A stretch of 64,000 nucleotides of DNA from Rhodoluna sp. (GCA_024641985.1 JAHEBZ010000003.1:248001-312000), one strand, 5' to 3'; shown: positions 42,721 through 55,714, counted from the stretch's first letter. Translations and numbers: made by a program. The notes: generated by a model from the sequence alone, not told the origin.

Positions 42721-42984
42721 ATGAAGTCGTTTGAACAACTTTTCGCCGAGATTAGCGAAAAGGCTGCCGCCCGTCCTGCCGGTTCCGAAACCGTCAAGTG
42801 GCTCGACGCTGGCGTGCATACGATCGGAAAAAAGGTTGTTGAAGAGGCCGCCGAAGTTTGGATGGCTGCCGAGCACGAAACCAATGAGCGCACAGCCGAG
42901 GAAATCTCGCAGCTCATCTACCACCTTCAGGTTTTGATGACCGCAAAGGGCATCACGCTAGAAGACCTAAACCGTTACTTCTAA
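42721..42984 (+). CDS. hisE: Phosphoribosyl-ATP pyrophosphatase
   Basis: [18 protein letters not shown]; precedes hisG. Confidence 0.96.
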   Translation: MKSFEQLFAEISEKAAARPAGSETVKWLDAGVHTIGKKVVEEAAEVWMAAEHETNERTAEEISQLIYHLQVLMTAKGITLEDLNRYF

Positions 42985-43009
42985 TTTTTACGAAACGAAA
43001 GAGACGACC

Positions 43010-43849
43010 TTGCTAAGAGTTGCCGTCCCAAACAAGGGCATTTTGTCTGAGTCAGCCATCTTGATGTTGAAAGAGGCTGGCTATACCGTTCGCCGCGACC
43101 CAAAAGATCTGCACGTAGTCGACCAGGCTCACGGCATCGAATTTTTCTATCTGCGGCCGCGCGACATCGCCACGTATGTTGGCTCTGGCTCACTCGATGT
43201 TGGTTTTACCGGTCTTGATTTGCTGCTCGATAGCCGTTCAAAGGCCGAGAGCGTAGCCGACCTGGGCTTTGGAGTCTCAACATTTAGATTCGCTGGGCCG
43301 GTTGGGGTGTTCAGCAAGTTATCAGACCTCGAGGGCAAGCGGGTTGCCACAGCCTACCCACACCTAGTAGAAGATTTTCTAAAGCGCGAAGGTGTAAGTG
43401 TCGAATTAGTGCAACTGGATGGAGCCGTGGAGGTTGCCGTGCGACTAGGTGTGGCCGATGCGGTTGCCGATGTGGTTTCAACCGGAAACACCTTGCGTCA
43501 GGCAGGCCTCGAGATCTTTGGTCCGGTAATTCTCGAGAGCTCGGCCCACTTGATTGTTGCCCCCGGTCGTGCAACCGAGCACGCGCAATTGCTTCGTCGC
43601 ATGCAAGGCGTATTGGTTGCCCGCGAATATGTAATCTTCGATTATGACTGCCCAGCCGAGCTGGTAGAGCAGGCCTCGGCCCTCACTCCAGGAATCGAAT
43701 CACCAACCATCTCGCCACTTCGCGATACCGACTGGGTTGCAGTTCGAGCTTTGGTAAAAACCGGCGAAATCAACGCCAAAATGGACGAACTCTACGCATT
43801 GGGCGCAAGAGCTATCTTGGTAAGTGCAATCCACGCCGCGAGAATTTAA
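43010..43849 (+). CDS. hisG: ATP phosphoribosyltransferase (long form, TTG start)
   Basis: [56 protein letters not shown]. Confidence 0.96.
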   Translation: MLRVAVPNKGILSESAILMLKEAGYTVRRDPKDLHVVDQAHGIEFFYLRPRDIATYVGSGSLDVGFTGLDLLLDSRSKAESVADLGFGVSTFRFAGPVGVFSKLSDLEGKRVATAYPHLVEDFLKREGVSVELVQLDGAVEVAVRLGVADAVADVVSTGNTLRQAGLEIFGPVILESSAHLIVAPGRATEHAQLLRRMQGVLVAREYVIFDYDCPAELVEQASALTPGIESPTISPLRDTDWVAVRALVKTGEINAKMDELYALGARAILVSAIHAARI

Positions 43850-44610
43850 TGTCACTTTCGATTCGGGTTATTCCCTGCCTAGATGTGGCCGATGGCCGTG
43901 TGGTTAAGGGCGTTAACTTTCTCAATTTAAGAGATGCGGGCGACCCGATCGAATTGGCGGCTCGATATTATGCTGATGGCGCCGATGAACTCACATTTCT
44001 TGATGTGCATGCAACCGTTGACAACCGTTCGACCATGTATGACTTGGTCACCGCTTGCGCCGAGCAGATTTTCATTCCGCTCACTGTCGGCGGTGGCATT
44101 CGCGAAGTTGATGACGTAGCCAAATTGCTGGCCGCTGGCGCAGACAAAGTTAGCGTGGGTTCTGCCGGAATTTCGAACCCCAACCTCTTGCAGCAGATTT
44201 CGCAACGATTCGGAAACCAAGTCTTAGTTATATCGCTCGACCTGAAGCGTTCACCAAACACCCCTTCGGGTTATGTTGTTACCACTCATGGTGGCCGCAA
44301 CGAAACCGATTTAGATGCTCTGGCCTGGGTGTCTCGAACCATCGAACTTGGTGCCGGCGAGCTTTTGGTTAACAGCATCGACGCCGATGGCACGAGGGCT
44401 GGTTTTGACCAAGAAATGCTAAGAGAAGTGCGTGCTTTGGCTAAGGTTCCGGTAATCGCATCTGGCGGAGCTGGCAAGGCAGAAGATTTTCCGGTGGCTG
44501 CCGCTGCCGGTGCGGATGCGATTTTGGCAGCTTCAATATTTCACGAAGGTTCAGTCACAATTTCACAGGCCAAAGCGGCGCTCAAAGCTGCTGGATACGA
44601 AACGAGATAA
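43849..44610 (+). CDS. hisF: Imidazole glycerol phosphate synthase subunit HisF
   Basis: [51 protein letters not shown]. Confidence 0.98.
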   Translation: MSLSIRVIPCLDVADGRVVKGVNFLNLRDAGDPIELAARYYADGADELTFLDVHATVDNRSTMYDLVTACAEQIFIPLTVGGGIREVDDVAKLLAAGADKVSVGSAGISNPNLLQQISQRFGNQVLVISLDLKRSPNTPSGYVVTTHGGRNETDLDALAWVSRTIELGAGELLVNSIDADGTRAGFDQEMLREVRALAKVPVIASGGAGKAEDFPVAAAAGADAILAASIFHEGSVTISQAKAALKAAGYETR

Positions 44611-44612
44611 CC

Positions 44613-44975
44613 ATGCCATTCGACAAAACCACGGTTGCCGGCCTTAAATACAACGAAGCGGGTTTGATCCCAGCAATAGTGCAGAGCTACTCAACGGGTC
44701 GAGTGCTAATGATGGCCTGGATGAACGCGGAATCTTTGGTGAAGACCATCGAGCTGGGCGAAACTGTGTTCTTCTCGCGTTCCAGGCAAGAACTTTGGCA
44801 CAAGGGTGCCACCTCGGGCAACACTCAAATTGTGCGAACCATAGAGGCCGACTGTGATTCAGACGCGCTTTTGATTCGCGTCGACGAGAATGGCCCGGCT
44901 TGTCACACTGATGCTGAATCTTGTTTCGATGTTGCAACGGTCTTCATTGCACAGGAGCCGACCGAAAATGCCTAA
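44613..44975 (+). CDS. hisI: Phosphoribosyl-AMP cyclohydrolase
   Basis: [44 protein letters not shown]. Confidence 0.97.
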   Translation: MPFDKTTVAGLKYNEAGLIPAIVQSYSTGRVLMMAWMNAESLVKTIELGETVFFSRSRQELWHKGATSGNTQIVRTIEADCDSDALLIRVDENGPACHTDAESCFDVATVFIAQEPTENA

Positions 44976-46494
44976 AGTTCAAATTTCGCTGCCTGAACTC
45001 GAGGCGCTAGCAAAAAATCATCGGGTCATACCGGTAATTGAAACGCTATTTTCGGGAAGCGAAACACCGCTTTCGATTTTCGAAAAGCTAGCGGCCGACA
45101 AGCAGGGTAGTTTTCTGCTTGAATCAGCCGAACAGGGTGTTTGGGCACGATATAGCTTTGTGGGCGTCAACAATCGCGGAACCCTGGTGCAAAACAACGA
45201 TGGCCAGGTTTCCTGGATTTCATCGGTTGGCGCGGCGCCACTGCCTGAACCGAACGCACAATTGGATGATTCGGCACTCGGTGCCCTGCAGCAGCTGCAA
45301 AGCGCGTGGGCGTCGCAAGTACCGCAGGGCTTGCCACCACTTACTTCTGGGTTGGTTGGCGTCATGGGTTGGGATTTAATTCGAGAAATTGAGTCGCTGC
45401 CAACTGCTTTGCCAAAGGACTTCCCGGCGCCGGTAATGGCTTTTGCAATGTTCCAAGATCTCGTCATACTCGATCACCAAACCAGCAGCTTGATGCTCGT
45501 TTCGAATGTGTTTGTTTCAGATGGCGTATCGCTTCCGATTGCCTACCAAGAGGCACTCGACCGCATCGACGCAATGCGCGTTGGGCTCTTCACTAGCGCC
45601 AACGTCTTATTAGCCGACCTCGACCTAAACACACCGGCAAATCCAACTCACCGGGTTAGTCACGAGGCCTATCTAGAAGCCGTCGAAAAAGCCAAACATT
45701 TTGTGCGAATCGGCGATGTCTTTCAGGTGGTGATTTCTCAGAGATTCGATATCGAGTGCCAGGCCTCGCCGCTCGATGTGTATCGCGTGCTTCGAGCTTT
45801 GAACCCAAGCCCTTACATGTATCTGTTGAATTTTGCCGACGAAGACGGCCCTTATGCCGTAGTCGGATCCTCACCCGAAGCGCTTTTCAAGGTCAACAAC
45901 AGGCATGTTGTTACGCACCCGATCGCGGGGTCTAGGCCTCGCGGTGAAAACACCGATGCCGATTTGGCTAACGCAGAGAGTTTGCTGGCCGATCACAAAG
46001 AAAAGGCCGAGCACCTGATGTTGGTTGATCTGGCCAGAAATGATCTACTCAAAGTGTGCCAGCCGGCCACCGTGGCGGTAACCGAATTTATGCAAGTGCA
46101 CAGGTTTAGCCACATCATGCACTTGGTTTCTACGGTCGAGGGTCAAATGCGTGACGATGTGACCCCCATTGATGTCTTCAAGGCAACATTCCCTGCTGGC
46201 ACACTATCTGGGGCGCCAAAACCGCGCGCCCTCGAAATTATCGACGAACTTGAACAGGCAAATCGTGGTCTTTTTGGCGGCTTGGTTGGCTATTTCGACT
46301 TTGCCGGAAACGCCGATCTTGCTATTGCTATTCGTACCGCATTCATACGAGACAATGTTGCCCACCTGCAGGCCGGTGCCGGCATAGTTCTTGATTCAGT
46401 TCCCGAAAGTGAATACCAAGAAACCCTCACCAAGGCGAGTGCGCCGCTTAGAGCAGTGGTTGCCGCTAACGCCATGGTTAGACGCTTAAATTGA
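44968..46494 (+). CDS. trpE: Anthranilate synthase component I (start moved from 44890 to ATG 44968)
   Basis: [54 protein letters not shown]. Confidence 0.97.
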   Translation: MPKVQISLPELEALAKNHRVIPVIETLFSGSETPLSIFEKLAADKQGSFLLESAEQGVWARYSFVGVNNRGTLVQNNDGQVSWISSVGAAPLPEPNAQLDDSALGALQQLQSAWASQVPQGLPPLTSGLVGVMGWDLIREIESLPTALPKDFPAPVMAFAMFQDLVILDHQTSSLMLVSNVFVSDGVSLPIAYQEALDRIDAMRVGLFTSANVLLADLDLNTPANPTHRVSHEAYLEAVEKAKHFVRIGDVFQVVISQRFDIECQASPLDVYRVLRALNPSPYMYLLNFADEDGPYAVVGSSPEALFKVNNRHVVTHPIAGSRPRGENTDADLANAESLLADHKEKAEHLMLVDLARNDLLKVCQPATVAVTEFMQVHRFSHIMHLVSTVEGQMRDDVTPIDVFKATFPAGTLSGAPKPRALEIIDELEQANRGLFGGLVGYFDFAGNADLAIAIRTAFIRDNVAHLQAGAGIVLDSVPESEYQETLTKASAPLRAVVAANAMVRRLN

Positions 46495-47081
46495 CAACAA
46501 GAATATCTTCTCTGAACCAAATAGTTTCGCGAAAGTTGGTTTTTGCCACTTGGGTCTTCTCGTTAGCGTTCGCAATTATCGCGAGTGGGCAAACTTGGTA
46601 TACCGTCGAAATGTTTCCAGATGGCAAAACGGTAGAACTGCAACAATTTGATGGCCTGAGCGCATACTCGTATTTGAACGCTATTTTTCTGGTTAGCGGC
46701 GCAAGTTTGCTTGCGGCCGCATTTGTTCAATCACTTGGCCGAAAAATAGCATCCGGCACAACGTTGGCTATAACCGCCGGTGTGATTTGGTTCACATCCA
46801 GCAAAATTCTCGCTCAAGATTTGAGTGCCCTAGGCAAGCACCTCGAAACGCTCACGGGCATTGCGGCCAATCACGGCTCGGGTGATTACACGGTCACTGC
46901 CAGCATATGGCCATGGTTAACAATTATTGCTCTCGCCCTTCAGGCCTTTGCGTTGATTCTTTTTCTGGGTGTCGAATCAAGTTGGCCAAAGCGATTACAA
47001 AAAACAGAGCGCCAGCACTCATCGGCAACTCCGATTGACGAGCAAGACTCAATTGGCATCTGGGATTCGCAGCGCAAGTAG
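46491..47081 (+). CDS. Trp biosynthesis-associated membrane protein
   Basis: About four TM segments; between trpE and trpC as in M. tuberculosis Rv1610. Confidence 0.82.
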   Translation: MTTRISSLNQIVSRKLVFATWVFSLAFAIIASGQTWYTVEMFPDGKTVELQQFDGLSAYSYLNAIFLVSGASLLAAAFVQSLGRKIASGTTLAITAGVIWFTSSKILAQDLSALGKHLETLTGIAANHGSGDYTVTASIWPWLTIIALALQAFALILFLGVESSWPKRLQKTERQHSSATPIDEQDSIGIWDSQRK

Positions 47082-47128
47082 TGGCTACTCAATTGCTAAG
47101 ATTTATCTAGATTTCAAGAAAGGCAATC

Positions 47129-47368
47129 ATGTCCAAGAACGAAACCCTTCCAGTTGGCGACCCAGGTCACGGCGATTCTGTTGCCTCATGGGCTGCTGTT
47201 GTTACCATCATGCTTGCTTTCGTGATTGGAACATTCGCCTTTTGGTTTGAGCAGCCGGCAATCGTTTGGGCTTCAGGCGTATTGGCTTTGGCCGGTCTTG
47301 GTCTTGGATTCGCCCTTAAGCGAGCCGGTTACGGCGTGGGCGGCTCAAAGTCCAAGAGCTCTCACTAG
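47129..47368 (+). CDS. Small two-TM protein with HGxxxxxW-type motif (DUF6704-like)
   Basis: GHGDSVASWAAV motif followed by two TM helices; actinobacterial trp-operon position. Confidence 0.75.
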   Translation: MSKNETLPVGDPGHGDSVASWAAVVTIMLAFVIGTFAFWFEQPAIVWASGVLALAGLGLGFALKRAGYGVGGSKSKSSH

Positions 47369-48147
47369 TGCTCGAAGAGCTCTTCGCGGGTTCAATCGCC
47401 GACGCAGAACGACGACGTGAGAGCCGATCTCTTCAAACTGTCGAACAGGTTGCTCTAAATAACATCGCTGCACTAAACGCACTCGAATTTCTCGCTCCCG
47501 GCGATCAAATCAAGGTCTTGGCCGAAGTCAAGCGAGCCAGTCCATCTCGTGGCCAGATGGCCGACATCCCTGACCCGGCGGGGCTGGCCGAAATCTATGC
47601 CGCCAATGGTGCCAGCGCAATCAGCGTGCTCACCGAAGAACGCAAATTTAAGGGCTCACTCGAAGACCTTATTGCTGTGCGAGCGAGGGTGCAGGTGCCA
47701 CTGCTGCGCAAAGATTTCATCGCTAACGAATATCAGATCCTCGAGGCTCGTGCTGCCGGCGCCGACATAATCTTGCTGATTGTGGCTGGTCTGGTGCAAA
47801 AAGATATCGAGCGCCTAAAGCACTTCACCGAAGAGTTGGGCATGACTGCATTTATCGAGACTCACAGCGAGGACGAACTCAAACGTGCGCTTGATGTTGA
47901 CACCAAGCTAGTTGGAATCAACGCCCGAGACCTGTCTACCTTCGAAACCGACCGCGATTTGTTTGCCAAGTTGGCCCATCTGATTCCACCAGAGGTCATC
48001 AAGGTGGCTGAATCGGCAGTTCGAAATGCAGGCGATGTCGCTCACTACAGGGCTGCCGGCGCTGATGTTGTGTTGATTGGCGAGGCTTTGGTAACCAACG
48101 ACCCGGCCGCCATGCTCAAGGCTTTTCTGCAAGTTGCCGAGTCTTAG
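47368..48147 (+). CDS. trpC: Indole-3-glycerol phosphate synthase (GTG start)
   Basis: LAEVKRASPSRGQMADI, VLTEERKFKGSLEDL, LLRKDFIANEYQILEARAAGAD. Confidence 0.97.
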   Translation: MLEELFAGSIADAERRRESRSLQTVEQVALNNIAALNALEFLAPGDQIKVLAEVKRASPSRGQMADIPDPAGLAEIYAANGASAISVLTEERKFKGSLEDLIAVRARVQVPLLRKDFIANEYQILEARAAGADIILLIVAGLVQKDIERLKHFTEELGMTAFIETHSEDELKRALDVDTKLVGINARDLSTFETDRDLFAKLAHLIPPEVIKVAESAVRNAGDVAHYRAAGADVVLIGEALVTNDPAAMLKAFLQVAES

Positions 48148-48157
48148 AATTTAACCC

Positions 48158-49372
48158 ATGACAAACCTTAGAGATCAAGTTGGGCCTTACTTCGGCGAGT
48201 TTGGCGGCCGGTTCGTGCCAGAATCGCTAATTGCGGCGCTAGACCAACTCGAAACTACCTATCAGGCAGCTAAGGCCGACCCTTCATTTCAGGCAGAACT
48301 AAACGAACTACACCGCACCTACACGGGGCGCCCATCGATTATCACCGAGGCCAAGCGCTTTGCCGCTCATGCCGGCGATGTGCGCATCTTTCTGAAACGC
48401 GAAGATCTAAACCACACCGGTTCGCACAAAATCAACAACGTACTAGGTCAAGCATTACTAACCAAGCGCATGGGCAAAACGCGCATCATCGCCGAAACCG
48501 GTGCGGGTCAGCACGGTGTCGCCAGCGCAACCGCGGCTGCATTATTCGGCTTAGAGTGCGTGGTTTACATGGGCGAGGTCGACACAGAGCGACAGGCACT
48601 CAATGTTGCTCGCATGCGCCTACTCGGAGCGCAAGTTATCCCAGTAAAAACAGGCAGTCGCACCCTAAAAGACGCCATCAACGAGGCTCTTCGAGATTGG
48701 GTAGCCAACGTAGACAACACGCACTATCTTCTAGGCACGGTTGCTGGGCCACACCCGTTCCCCACAATGGTTCGCGATTTTCACTCGGTTATCGGCACCG
48801 AAGCTCGGGCACAAATGTTGCAAGAATATGGTTTTTTGCCAGATGCTCTTGCGGCCTGCGTGGGTGGCGGCTCAAACGCCATCGGTCTTTTTCACGCCTT
48901 CCTCGACGATGAGCAGGTGCAAATGTATGGCTTCGAGGCGGCCGGTGATGGCATGGATACGCCACGCCACGCGGCAACTCTTAACTATGGCCGCCCAGGG
49001 GTTCTTCACGGTGCTCGCAGCTACATGCTTCAAGACGAAGATGGGCAAACTCTAGAAAGCCACTCTATTTCTGCAGGCCTCGACTATCCAGGTGTTGGCC
49101 CAGAGCATTCTTGGTTAAAAGATTTGGGTCGCGCACAGTATCGAGGCATTTCAGACGCAGAGGCCATGAATGCACTGAGGCTCTTGAGCCGCACCGAGGG
49201 AATCATTCCGGCAATCGAAACCGCTCACGCACTTGCCGGTGCATTGAAGTTGGGCAAAGAACTCGAACCGGGGTCATCGATTCTGGTTAACCTCAGCGGT
49301 CGAGGCGACAAAGACATGGAAACCGCGGCAAAGTATTTTGGAATTTTGGATGGTGCTTCGGATGGCAAGTAA
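48158..49372 (+). CDS. trpB: Tryptophan synthase beta chain
   Basis: [41 protein letters not shown]. Confidence 0.98.
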   Translation: MTNLRDQVGPYFGEFGGRFVPESLIAALDQLETTYQAAKADPSFQAELNELHRTYTGRPSIITEAKRFAAHAGDVRIFLKREDLNHTGSHKINNVLGQALLTKRMGKTRIIAETGAGQHGVASATAAALFGLECVVYMGEVDTERQALNVARMRLLGAQVIPVKTGSRTLKDAINEALRDWVANVDNTHYLLGTVAGPHPFPTMVRDFHSVIGTEARAQMLQEYGFLPDALAACVGGGSNAIGLFHAFLDDEQVQMYGFEAAGDGMDTPRHAATLNYGRPGVLHGARSYMLQDEDGQTLESHSISAGLDYPGVGPEHSWLKDLGRAQYRGISDAEAMNALRLLSRTEGIIPAIETAHALAGALKLGKELEPGSSILVNLSGRGDKDMETAAKYFGILDGASDGK

Positions 49373-50147
49373 GACTTCGGCCGCACTGTCGAGCCGCAAG
49401 CAATCTGGCAACGGTTCACTAATCGGTTACTTTCCCGCCGGCTATCCAACCCTCGACGAGTCGATAGCTGCTGCCATCGCCATGTGCAAGAGTGGCATCG
49501 ATGTTCTAGAGCTAGGCGTGCCCTACAGCGACCCAGTTATGGATGGGCTTGTGATTCAGGCGGCCACAATGCAAGCACTCGAGAACGGCTTCAAACTCAA
49601 GCAAACTTTTGAGGCTGTCAGTGCAATCACTGCTGCTGTAGACACTCCGGTTTTAGTAATGACCTATTGGAATCCGGTGCTCAGTTATGGCGTAGATAAG
49701 TTCGCCCGCGAACTAGCGCAGGCTGGGGGAGCAGGCCTGATCACTCCAGACCTAATTCCCGATGAGGCTCAATCCTGGCTAGAAGCTTCAGATAAATACG
49801 ACCTAGATCGCGTGTTCCTGGCTGCACCCACATCTTCGCCCGAGCGAATTCAAAGGGCTTGCAATCTTTCGCGCGGCTTCGTTTATGCCGTCTCAACCAT
49901 GGGCATCACCGGTGCCCGCAACGAAGTTGACCAATTAGCTAAAACGGTTGTCGCCAACATCCGTGAGGCTTCGACCGAGGCATTGGCGGCCGTTGGAATC
50001 GGCATTTCGACAGCGGAACAGGTTGCCGATGTAAACCGCTATGCCGACGGAGCGATCGTTGGTTCAGCCTTCGTTAGGGCATATCAAGATGGCGGCCTAG
50101 AGGCACTAATCGCCAAGGTTTCAGAACTAGCATCGAGTTTGAAGTAG
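49362..50147 (+). CDS. trpA: Tryptophan synthase alpha chain (ATG 49362 preferred over 49338)
   Basis: [36 protein letters not shown]. Confidence 0.95.
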   Translation: MASKTSAALSSRKQSGNGSLIGYFPAGYPTLDESIAAAIAMCKSGIDVLELGVPYSDPVMDGLVIQAATMQALENGFKLKQTFEAVSAITAAVDTPVLVMTYWNPVLSYGVDKFARELAQAGGAGLITPDLIPDEAQSWLEASDKYDLDRVFLAAPTSSPERIQRACNLSRGFVYAVSTMGITGARNEVDQLAKTVVANIREASTEALAAVGIGISTAEQVADVNRYADGAIVGSAFVRAYQDGGLEALIAKVSELASSLK

Positions 50148-50165
50148 CAACTAGGAGAAAACACC

Positions 50166-51056
50166 GTGAACACTTTAATTTCTAGCATCCCGAGCCCATC
50201 GATCAGTTACTTTGATCTAGGGCCTGTTCGCGTCCATTTTTACGCGCTATTCATTCTTACCGGCATCATTGTCGCAATTCTTATCGCCAATAGTCGCTTG
50301 GTAAAGCGCGGGGGGCCAAGTGGCGCAGCTCTCGATATTTCGCTTTGGGCTGTCCCATTCGGCATCGTCGGCGGGCGAATCTTCCACGTAATCACGCACC
50401 CAAATGACTACTTCTTTGAGGGCGCAGACCTAACTGCGGTATTCAGAATTTGGGAGGGTGGACTCGCTATTTATGGCGCGTTGGCTCTCGGTGCGGTTGG
50501 AGCGTGGCTAGGGGCTCGCAGCAGCGGCGTTCGATTCGCTTCATTTCTAGATGCGGTTGCTCCTGGAGTCTTGATCGCACAGGCCCTTGGTCGCTGGGGA
50601 AACTACTTCAACAACGAACTTTTTGGCACACCCACCGACCTGCCCTGGGGTCTTGAAATCGCTCAAGACAACGCCGCCTATCCGGCCGGTTTGCCTGCCG
50701 GAGTTTTGTTTCACCCGACCTTCATTTACGAATCGCTCTGGAGCCTAGCCGGTGCGGCGGCGTTGCTGCTGCTCGACCGCAAATTTGAATTACGTTGGGG
50801 CAAACTATTTGCTCTCTACCTAATCTTCTATTCAACCGGGCGGCTTTGGGTCGAATCGATTCGCATCGACCCGAGCGAATACATTCTGGGGCTTCGTCTT
50901 AACATCTGGTCTGCGCTTTTTGGCATCACAGTTGGCATTGTTATCTTCTGTGTGCAACGCAAAAATCACCCTGGGCTCGAGACCAGCGTGTTAGTTTCAA
51001 AATCGCAGAAATCGCTTGATGATAACGCCGATGAGGTAGAATCAAAACTCAGTTAA
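50166..51056 (+). CDS. lgt: Prolipoprotein diacylglyceryl transferase (GTG start)
   Basis: GGRIFHV, AQALGRWGNYFNNELFG, HPTFIYESLW, GRLWVESIRID. Confidence 0.97.
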   Translation: MNTLISSIPSPSISYFDLGPVRVHFYALFILTGIIVAILIANSRLVKRGGPSGAALDISLWAVPFGIVGGRIFHVITHPNDYFFEGADLTAVFRIWEGGLAIYGALALGAVGAWLGARSSGVRFASFLDAVAPGVLIAQALGRWGNYFNNELFGTPTDLPWGLEIAQDNAAYPAGLPAGVLFHPTFIYESLWSLAGAAALLLLDRKFELRWGKLFALYLIFYSTGRLWVESIRIDPSEYILGLRLNIWSALFGITVGIVIFCVQRKNHPGLETSVLVSKSQKSLDDNADEVESKLS

Positions 51057-51142
51057 GGTCCTCTTTAACGAACCAGATTTCTCTTTATTTCGCATCCATC
51101 GATGCACCTTTCGGGCCAATGTTGTCCCTCTGATAACCCTGA

Positions 51143-54100
51143 TTGGAGTGCGGCATGCCTGGTATGTCACCGTTCGAACGATTCAGCACTGCACCTGCAG
51201 CTACTGGCCTGTACGACCCAGCTAACGAAAAAGACGCCTGTGGCTTGGCCATGGTCGCCACACTTCGTGGCACACCAGGGCACGACATCGTACGCACGGC
51301 ACTCGATGCACTGACTAACCTTGAGCACCGTGGCGCAGTCGGATCCGACGCCGGAACTGGTGACGGTGCAGGTATCCTGACCCAAATTCCAGATGCTTTT
51401 TTGCGAGCCGTAGCAGGTTTTGAACTTCCGGCAAAGGGCGCTTATGCGGCAGGTCTAGTTTTCTTGCCAGATTCTGTCGATGAGCAAAGCAAAGCCGAGG
51501 CTGGCTTTGCTGACCTTGCCGCTCTAGAAGACTTGCAAGTTCTAGGATGGCGCGAAGTGCCTACCGACCCATCAGTGCTCGGAGACCTAGCTCGTGAGGC
51601 TATGCCGGTTATCCGACAGGTTTTTGTCGAGGCTATCGACGGCGTCACGGGTATCGAGTTAGAACGCCGCGCGTTCCGCCTTCGCAAGCGTGCCGAGCGC
51701 CAACTGGGCATCTACTTTCCATCGCTTTCATCGCGCACAATCGTCTACAAGGGCATGGTTACCACCCTTCAGCTCGAGCCGTTTTACCCAGACCTAAGTG
51801 ACGAGCGCTTCGATTCAACGCTTGCCCTGGTTCACTCACGTTTCTCTACCAACACATTCCCGTCTTGGCCATTGGCGCACCCTTTCCGCATGATCGCGCA
51901 CAACGGCGAGATCAACACGGTTAAGGGCAACCGCAACTGGATGCGTGCCCGCGAAGCGCAACTATCTTCTGAACTTCTCGGCGACATTAAGCAAATTTCA
52001 CCAATTCTTACCTCGGGCGCCAGCGATTCTGCCTCGTTCGACGAAGTAGTCGAATTGCTCTACATGGGCGGTCGCAGCCTGCCTCACGCGATGATGATGA
52101 TGATTCCAGAGGCCTGGGAGAAACAAAGCGACATCGATCTATCACGTAAAAACTTTTACGAGTATCACTCGATGCTCATGGAACCATGGGATGGCCCCGC
52201 AGCGGTAGTGTTCACCGATGGTTCATTGGTTGGCGCAACGCTAGACCGAAACGGTCTGCGCCCTGGCCGATATGTGATCACCGAAGACGGCTTGGTTGTT
52301 CTTGCATCTGAGATCGGCGTGGCAAAAATTGACCCGAGCCGCATTGTGCGCAAGGGTCGCTTACAGCCGGGGCGCATGTTCTTAGCCGATACCGTAAATG
52401 GCCGTTTGATCGACGATGAAGAAATCAAGGCCGAAATTTCGGCGCTTGAACCTTGGGGCGACTGGCTCGACCAGAACCGCATTACGCTTGCAGACCTTCC
52501 TGAGCGCGAGCACATCGCGCACACCGCATCTTCGGTCAACCGCCGCCAGCGCACTTTCGGCTACACCGAAGAAGAGCTGCGCATTCTGCTGGCCCCGATG
52601 GCGCGTAACGGCATCGAACCGCTCGGAGCAATGGGCTCTGACACACCGATTGCGGCAATTTCAGACCGCCCGCGACTTCTTTTTGATTACTTCGTTCAAC
52701 AGTTCGCCCAAGTTACTAACCCACCTCTCGACTCGATTCGTGAAGAAGTGGTTACCTCGCTTAGCACCGGCATCGGCCCAGAGCGCAACCTACTTTCGGC
52801 TACACCAGAGCACGCTCAGCAAGTCATTCTTGGGTTCCCGGTTCTCAACAACGACGAACTTGCAAAGATCAAGCACATCGATGAGCGACCTGGCCTAGGC
52901 ATGGCCTACACGGTCAAGGGCACCTACCGCGTCGACAATGGCGCCGAAGGCCTTGCCGCTCGAATTCGCGAGGTTTTCGAAGAAGTCACCACTGCCATCG
53001 AATCAGGTGCAACCTACCTCATCATTTCAGACCGCGACAGCAGCTACGAATCGGCACCAATTCCTTCGCTATTGCTAACTTCGGCTGTTCACCACCACCT
53101 AATTCGCGAAGGCTTGCGCACTCGAGTTGGCTTGGTTGTTGAAGCCGGCGATGTTCGCGAGGTTCACCATGTTGCAGCACTAATCGGTTACGGCGCAGCC
53201 GCCGTAAACCCATACCTGGCAATGGAATCTGTAGAGCAGATGGTTAAATCTGGTCAAATTGCTGGCGTATCGGTCGAATATGCGCAAAAGAACCTAATCA
53301 AGGGCCTTGGCAAAGGCGTCTTAAAGATCATGTCTAAGATGGGCATCTCGACTGTCTCTTCTTATTCGGGCGCACAAACCTTTGAAGCCATTGGTCTAAG
53401 CCAAGAGTTCGTTGACACATATTTCACCGGCACCACTAGCCAGCTCGGTGGAATTGGCATCGACGTGATTCATGAGGAAATCAACGCTCGTCACACCCTG
53501 GCATACCCGGTTGAAGGCGCAACGAATGTGCACCAGCAACTAGAGACCGGTGGCGAATACCAGTGGCGCCGCGAAGGCCCACCTCACCTTTTCAACCCAG
53601 AAACCGTTTTCAAGCTTCAGCACTCAACTCGCACCAAGCGCTACGACATCTTCCGCGAATACACGAAGCTGGTTGATGACCAATCAGAGAACCTCATGAC
53701 ATTGCGTGGTCTATTTACGCTTCGAGAAGGTGTTCGCGCCGCGGTAGCAGTTGACGAAGTAGAACCAATTTCAGCAATCGTCAAGCGTTTTTCAACTGGC
53801 GCGATGTCGTATGGCTCAATTTCGCCCGAGGCACACGAAACTCTTGCTATCGCAATGAACTCGCTCGGAGCAAAATCAAACACGGGTGAAGGTGGCGAAG
53901 ATGTAGAGCGTCTTCTCGACCCAACCAGGCGTTCGGCCATCAAGCAGGTTGCATCTGGTCGCTTCGGTGTCACCAGCATGTATCTAACTCACGCCGATGA
54001 CATCCAAATCAAGATGGCTCAGGGCGCCAAGCCTGGCGAGGGTGGCCAGTTGCCGCCAAACAAGGTTTACCCTTGGATCGCAAAAACCCGACACTCCACT

Positions 54101-55714
54101 CCGGGTGTTGGCTTGATTTCGCCTCCACCTCACCACGATATTTACTCGATCGAAGACCTAAAGCAGTTGATCTTTGACGTGAAGCGCGCAAACCGCGAAG
54201 CTCGTGTGCACGTGAAGCTGGTTTCGCAAGTCGGAATCGGAACCGTTGCAGCTGGCGTTGCCAAAGCCAAGGCAGATGTAATTCTTGTTTCTGGCCACGA
54301 CGGTGGCACTGGCGCTAGCCCCCTGAATTCACTTAAGCACGCGGGAACCCCCTGGGAACTTGGCCTTGCCGAGGCACAACAGACCCTAATGCTGAATGGG
54401 CTTCGCGACCGAGTTTCGGTTCAAGTTGACGGCCAGATGAAGACCGGTCGAGACGTAATTATTGCCGCACTTTTGGGCGCCGAAGAGTTTGGTTTCGCTA
54501 CAGCTCCACTGGTTGTTGAAGGCTGCATTTTGATGCGCGTCTGCCACCTCGACACCTGCCCGGTTGGTGTTGCAACTCAGAACCCAACTTTGCGTGCACG
54601 TTTCAACGGCAAGCCAGAATTTGTGGTCAACTTCTTCGAGTTCTTGGCTCAAGAAGTGCGCGAATATTTGGCGGCACTCGGGTTCCGCAGCCTCGACGAG
54701 GCCATCGGTCACGCAGAACTTATCGATGTAAACCGAGCAATTCAGCACTGGAAGGCCGACGGCCTAGACCTAACCCCAATTTTGGCAAGCCCAGCTGTTT
54801 CGGCAAGCGAGTCACGTCGAAGAATTACCACTCAAGACCACGAACTCGAGAAGCACTTTGACCACCAACTAATTGCTCTGGCTGACGCGGCTCTTGAGAA
54901 CGCCAAGCCAGTAACGATTGAGCTTGACATCACGAACGTTGATCAGGCTGTTGGCACCATGCTTGGCAACGAATTGACCAAGCGATACGCAGCCGACGGC
55001 CTACCTGAGGCCACAATTGATGTTCGCCTTCGCGGTTCGGCCGGTCAGTCATTTGGCGCATTCGTTCCAAAGGGAATCAAACTCACTCTGGAAGGCGATT
55101 CAAACGACTACGTTGGTAAGGGTCTTTCTGGTGGCATGATCGTGGTTCGCCCAGATCGTGGCAGCGTGTTCCCGGCTGAACAGAACATCATTGCTGGCAA
55201 TGTGATCGGCTATGGCGCTACCAGCGGAACCATGTTGCTTCGAGGCATTGTTGGCGAACGATTCTTGGTTCGAAACTCTGGAGTCACTGCCGTAGCAGAA
55301 GGTTGTGGCGATCACGCGCTCGAATATATGACCGGGGGTGTTGCCGTAATTCTTGGACGCACCGGTCGAAACCTTGGTGCGGGAATGTCGGGCGGCGTTG
55401 CTTATATTTATAAGCTTCGTGCAGATCGAGTGAACCACGAGGCGCTGGCCGCAGGCGAGCTGCACATTGGCGATCTCGAGGCTGCTGACTCAGCGCGTCT
55501 CAAATCGATTCTCGAGTTGCACCTGGCCGAAACTGGCTCGACCCTGGCCGAATCAATTCTCAACAATTTTGAGACCGAATTGGCTAACTTCACTCGAGTT
55601 TTGCCTCGCGACTATGCAAGCGTGCTTGCCATTCGCGCCAAGGCCACCGAAAACGGCATAGACCCAGATAGCGATTCGATCTGGCAAGAGATTCTGGAGG
55701 TCACCAATGGCTGA
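51143..55714 (+). CDS. gltB: Glutamate synthase large subunit
   Basis: Catalytic Cys after short propeptide ([13 protein letters not shown]); FMN/Fe-S domain ([20 protein letters not shown]); GXGXG C-terminal domain. Confidence 0.98.
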   Translation: MECGMPGMSPFERFSTAPAATGLYDPANEKDACGLAMVATLRGTPGHDIVRTALDALTNLEHRGAVGSDAGTGDGAGILTQIPDAFLRAVAGFELPAKGAYAAGLVFLPDSVDEQSKAEAGFADLAALEDLQVLGWREVPTDPSVLGDLAREAMPVIRQVFVEAIDGVTGIELERRAFRLRKRAERQLGIYFPSLSSRTIVYKGMVTTLQLEPFYPDLSDERFDSTLALVHSRFSTNTFPSWPLAHPFRMIAHNGEINTVKGNRNWMRAREAQLSSELLGDIKQISPILTSGASDSASFDEVVELLYMGGRSLPHAMMMMIPEAWEKQSDIDLSRKNFYEYHSMLMEPWDGPAAVVFTDGSLVGATLDRNGLRPGRYVITEDGLVVLASEIGVAKIDPSRIVRKGRLQPGRMFLADTVNGRLIDDEEIKAEISALEPWGDWLDQNRITLADLPEREHIAHTASSVNRRQRTFGYTEEELRILLAPMARNGIEPLGAMGSDTPIAAISDRPRLLFDYFVQQFAQVTNPPLDSIREEVVTSLSTGIGPERNLLSATPEHAQQVILGFPVLNNDELAKIKHIDERPGLGMAYTVKGTYRVDNGAEGLAARIREVFEEVTTAIESGATYLIISDRDSSYESAPIPSLLLTSAVHHHLIREGLRTRVGLVVEAGDVREVHHVAALIGYGAAAVNPYLAMESVEQMVKSGQIAGVSVEYAQKNLIKGLGKGVLKIMSKMGISTVSSYSGAQTFEAIGLSQEFVDTYFTGTTSQLGGIGIDVIHEEINARHTLAYPVEGATNVHQQLETGGEYQWRREGPPHLFNPETVFKLQHSTRTKRYDIFREYTKLVDDQSENLMTLRGLFTLREGVRAAVAVDEVEPISAIVKRFSTGAMSYGSISPEAHETLAIAMNSLGAKSNTGEGGEDVERLLDPTRRSAIKQVASGRFGVTSMYLTHADDIQIKMAQGAKPGEGGQLPPNKVYPWIAKTRHSTPGVGLISPPPHHDIYSIEDLKQLIFDVKRANREARVHVKLVSQVGIGTVAAGVAKAKADVILVSGHDGGTGASPLNSLKHAGTPWELGLAEAQQTLMLNGLRDRVSVQVDGQMKTGRDVIIAALLGAEEFGFATAPLVVEGCILMRVCHLDTCPVGVATQNPTLRARFNGKPEFVVNFFEFLAQEVREYLAALGFRSLDEAIGHAELIDVNRAIQHWKADGLDLTPILASPAVSASESRRRITTQDHELEKHFDHQLIALADAALENAKPVTIELDITNVDQAVGTMLGNELTKRYAADGLPEATIDVRLRGSAGQSFGAFVPKGIKLTLEGDSNDYVGKGLSGGMIVVRPDRGSVFPAEQNIIAGNVIGYGATSGTMLLRGIVGERFLVRNSGVTAVAEGCGDHALEYMTGGVAVILGRTGRNLGAGMSGGVAYIYKLRADRVNHEALAAGELHIGDLEAADSARLKSILELHLAETGSTLAESILNNFETELANFTRVLPRDYASVLAIRAKATENGIDPDSDSIWQEILEVTNG

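Noticed and set aside
44890-44967. 26-aa extension of the trpE ORF into hisI
   Set aside because: Shadow of hisI coding sequence; ATG 44968 begins TrpE-like sequence
44976-45010. trp attenuator/leader peptide before trpE
   Set aside because: trpE overlaps hisI, so there is no room for a leader; no Trp-rich short ORF seen
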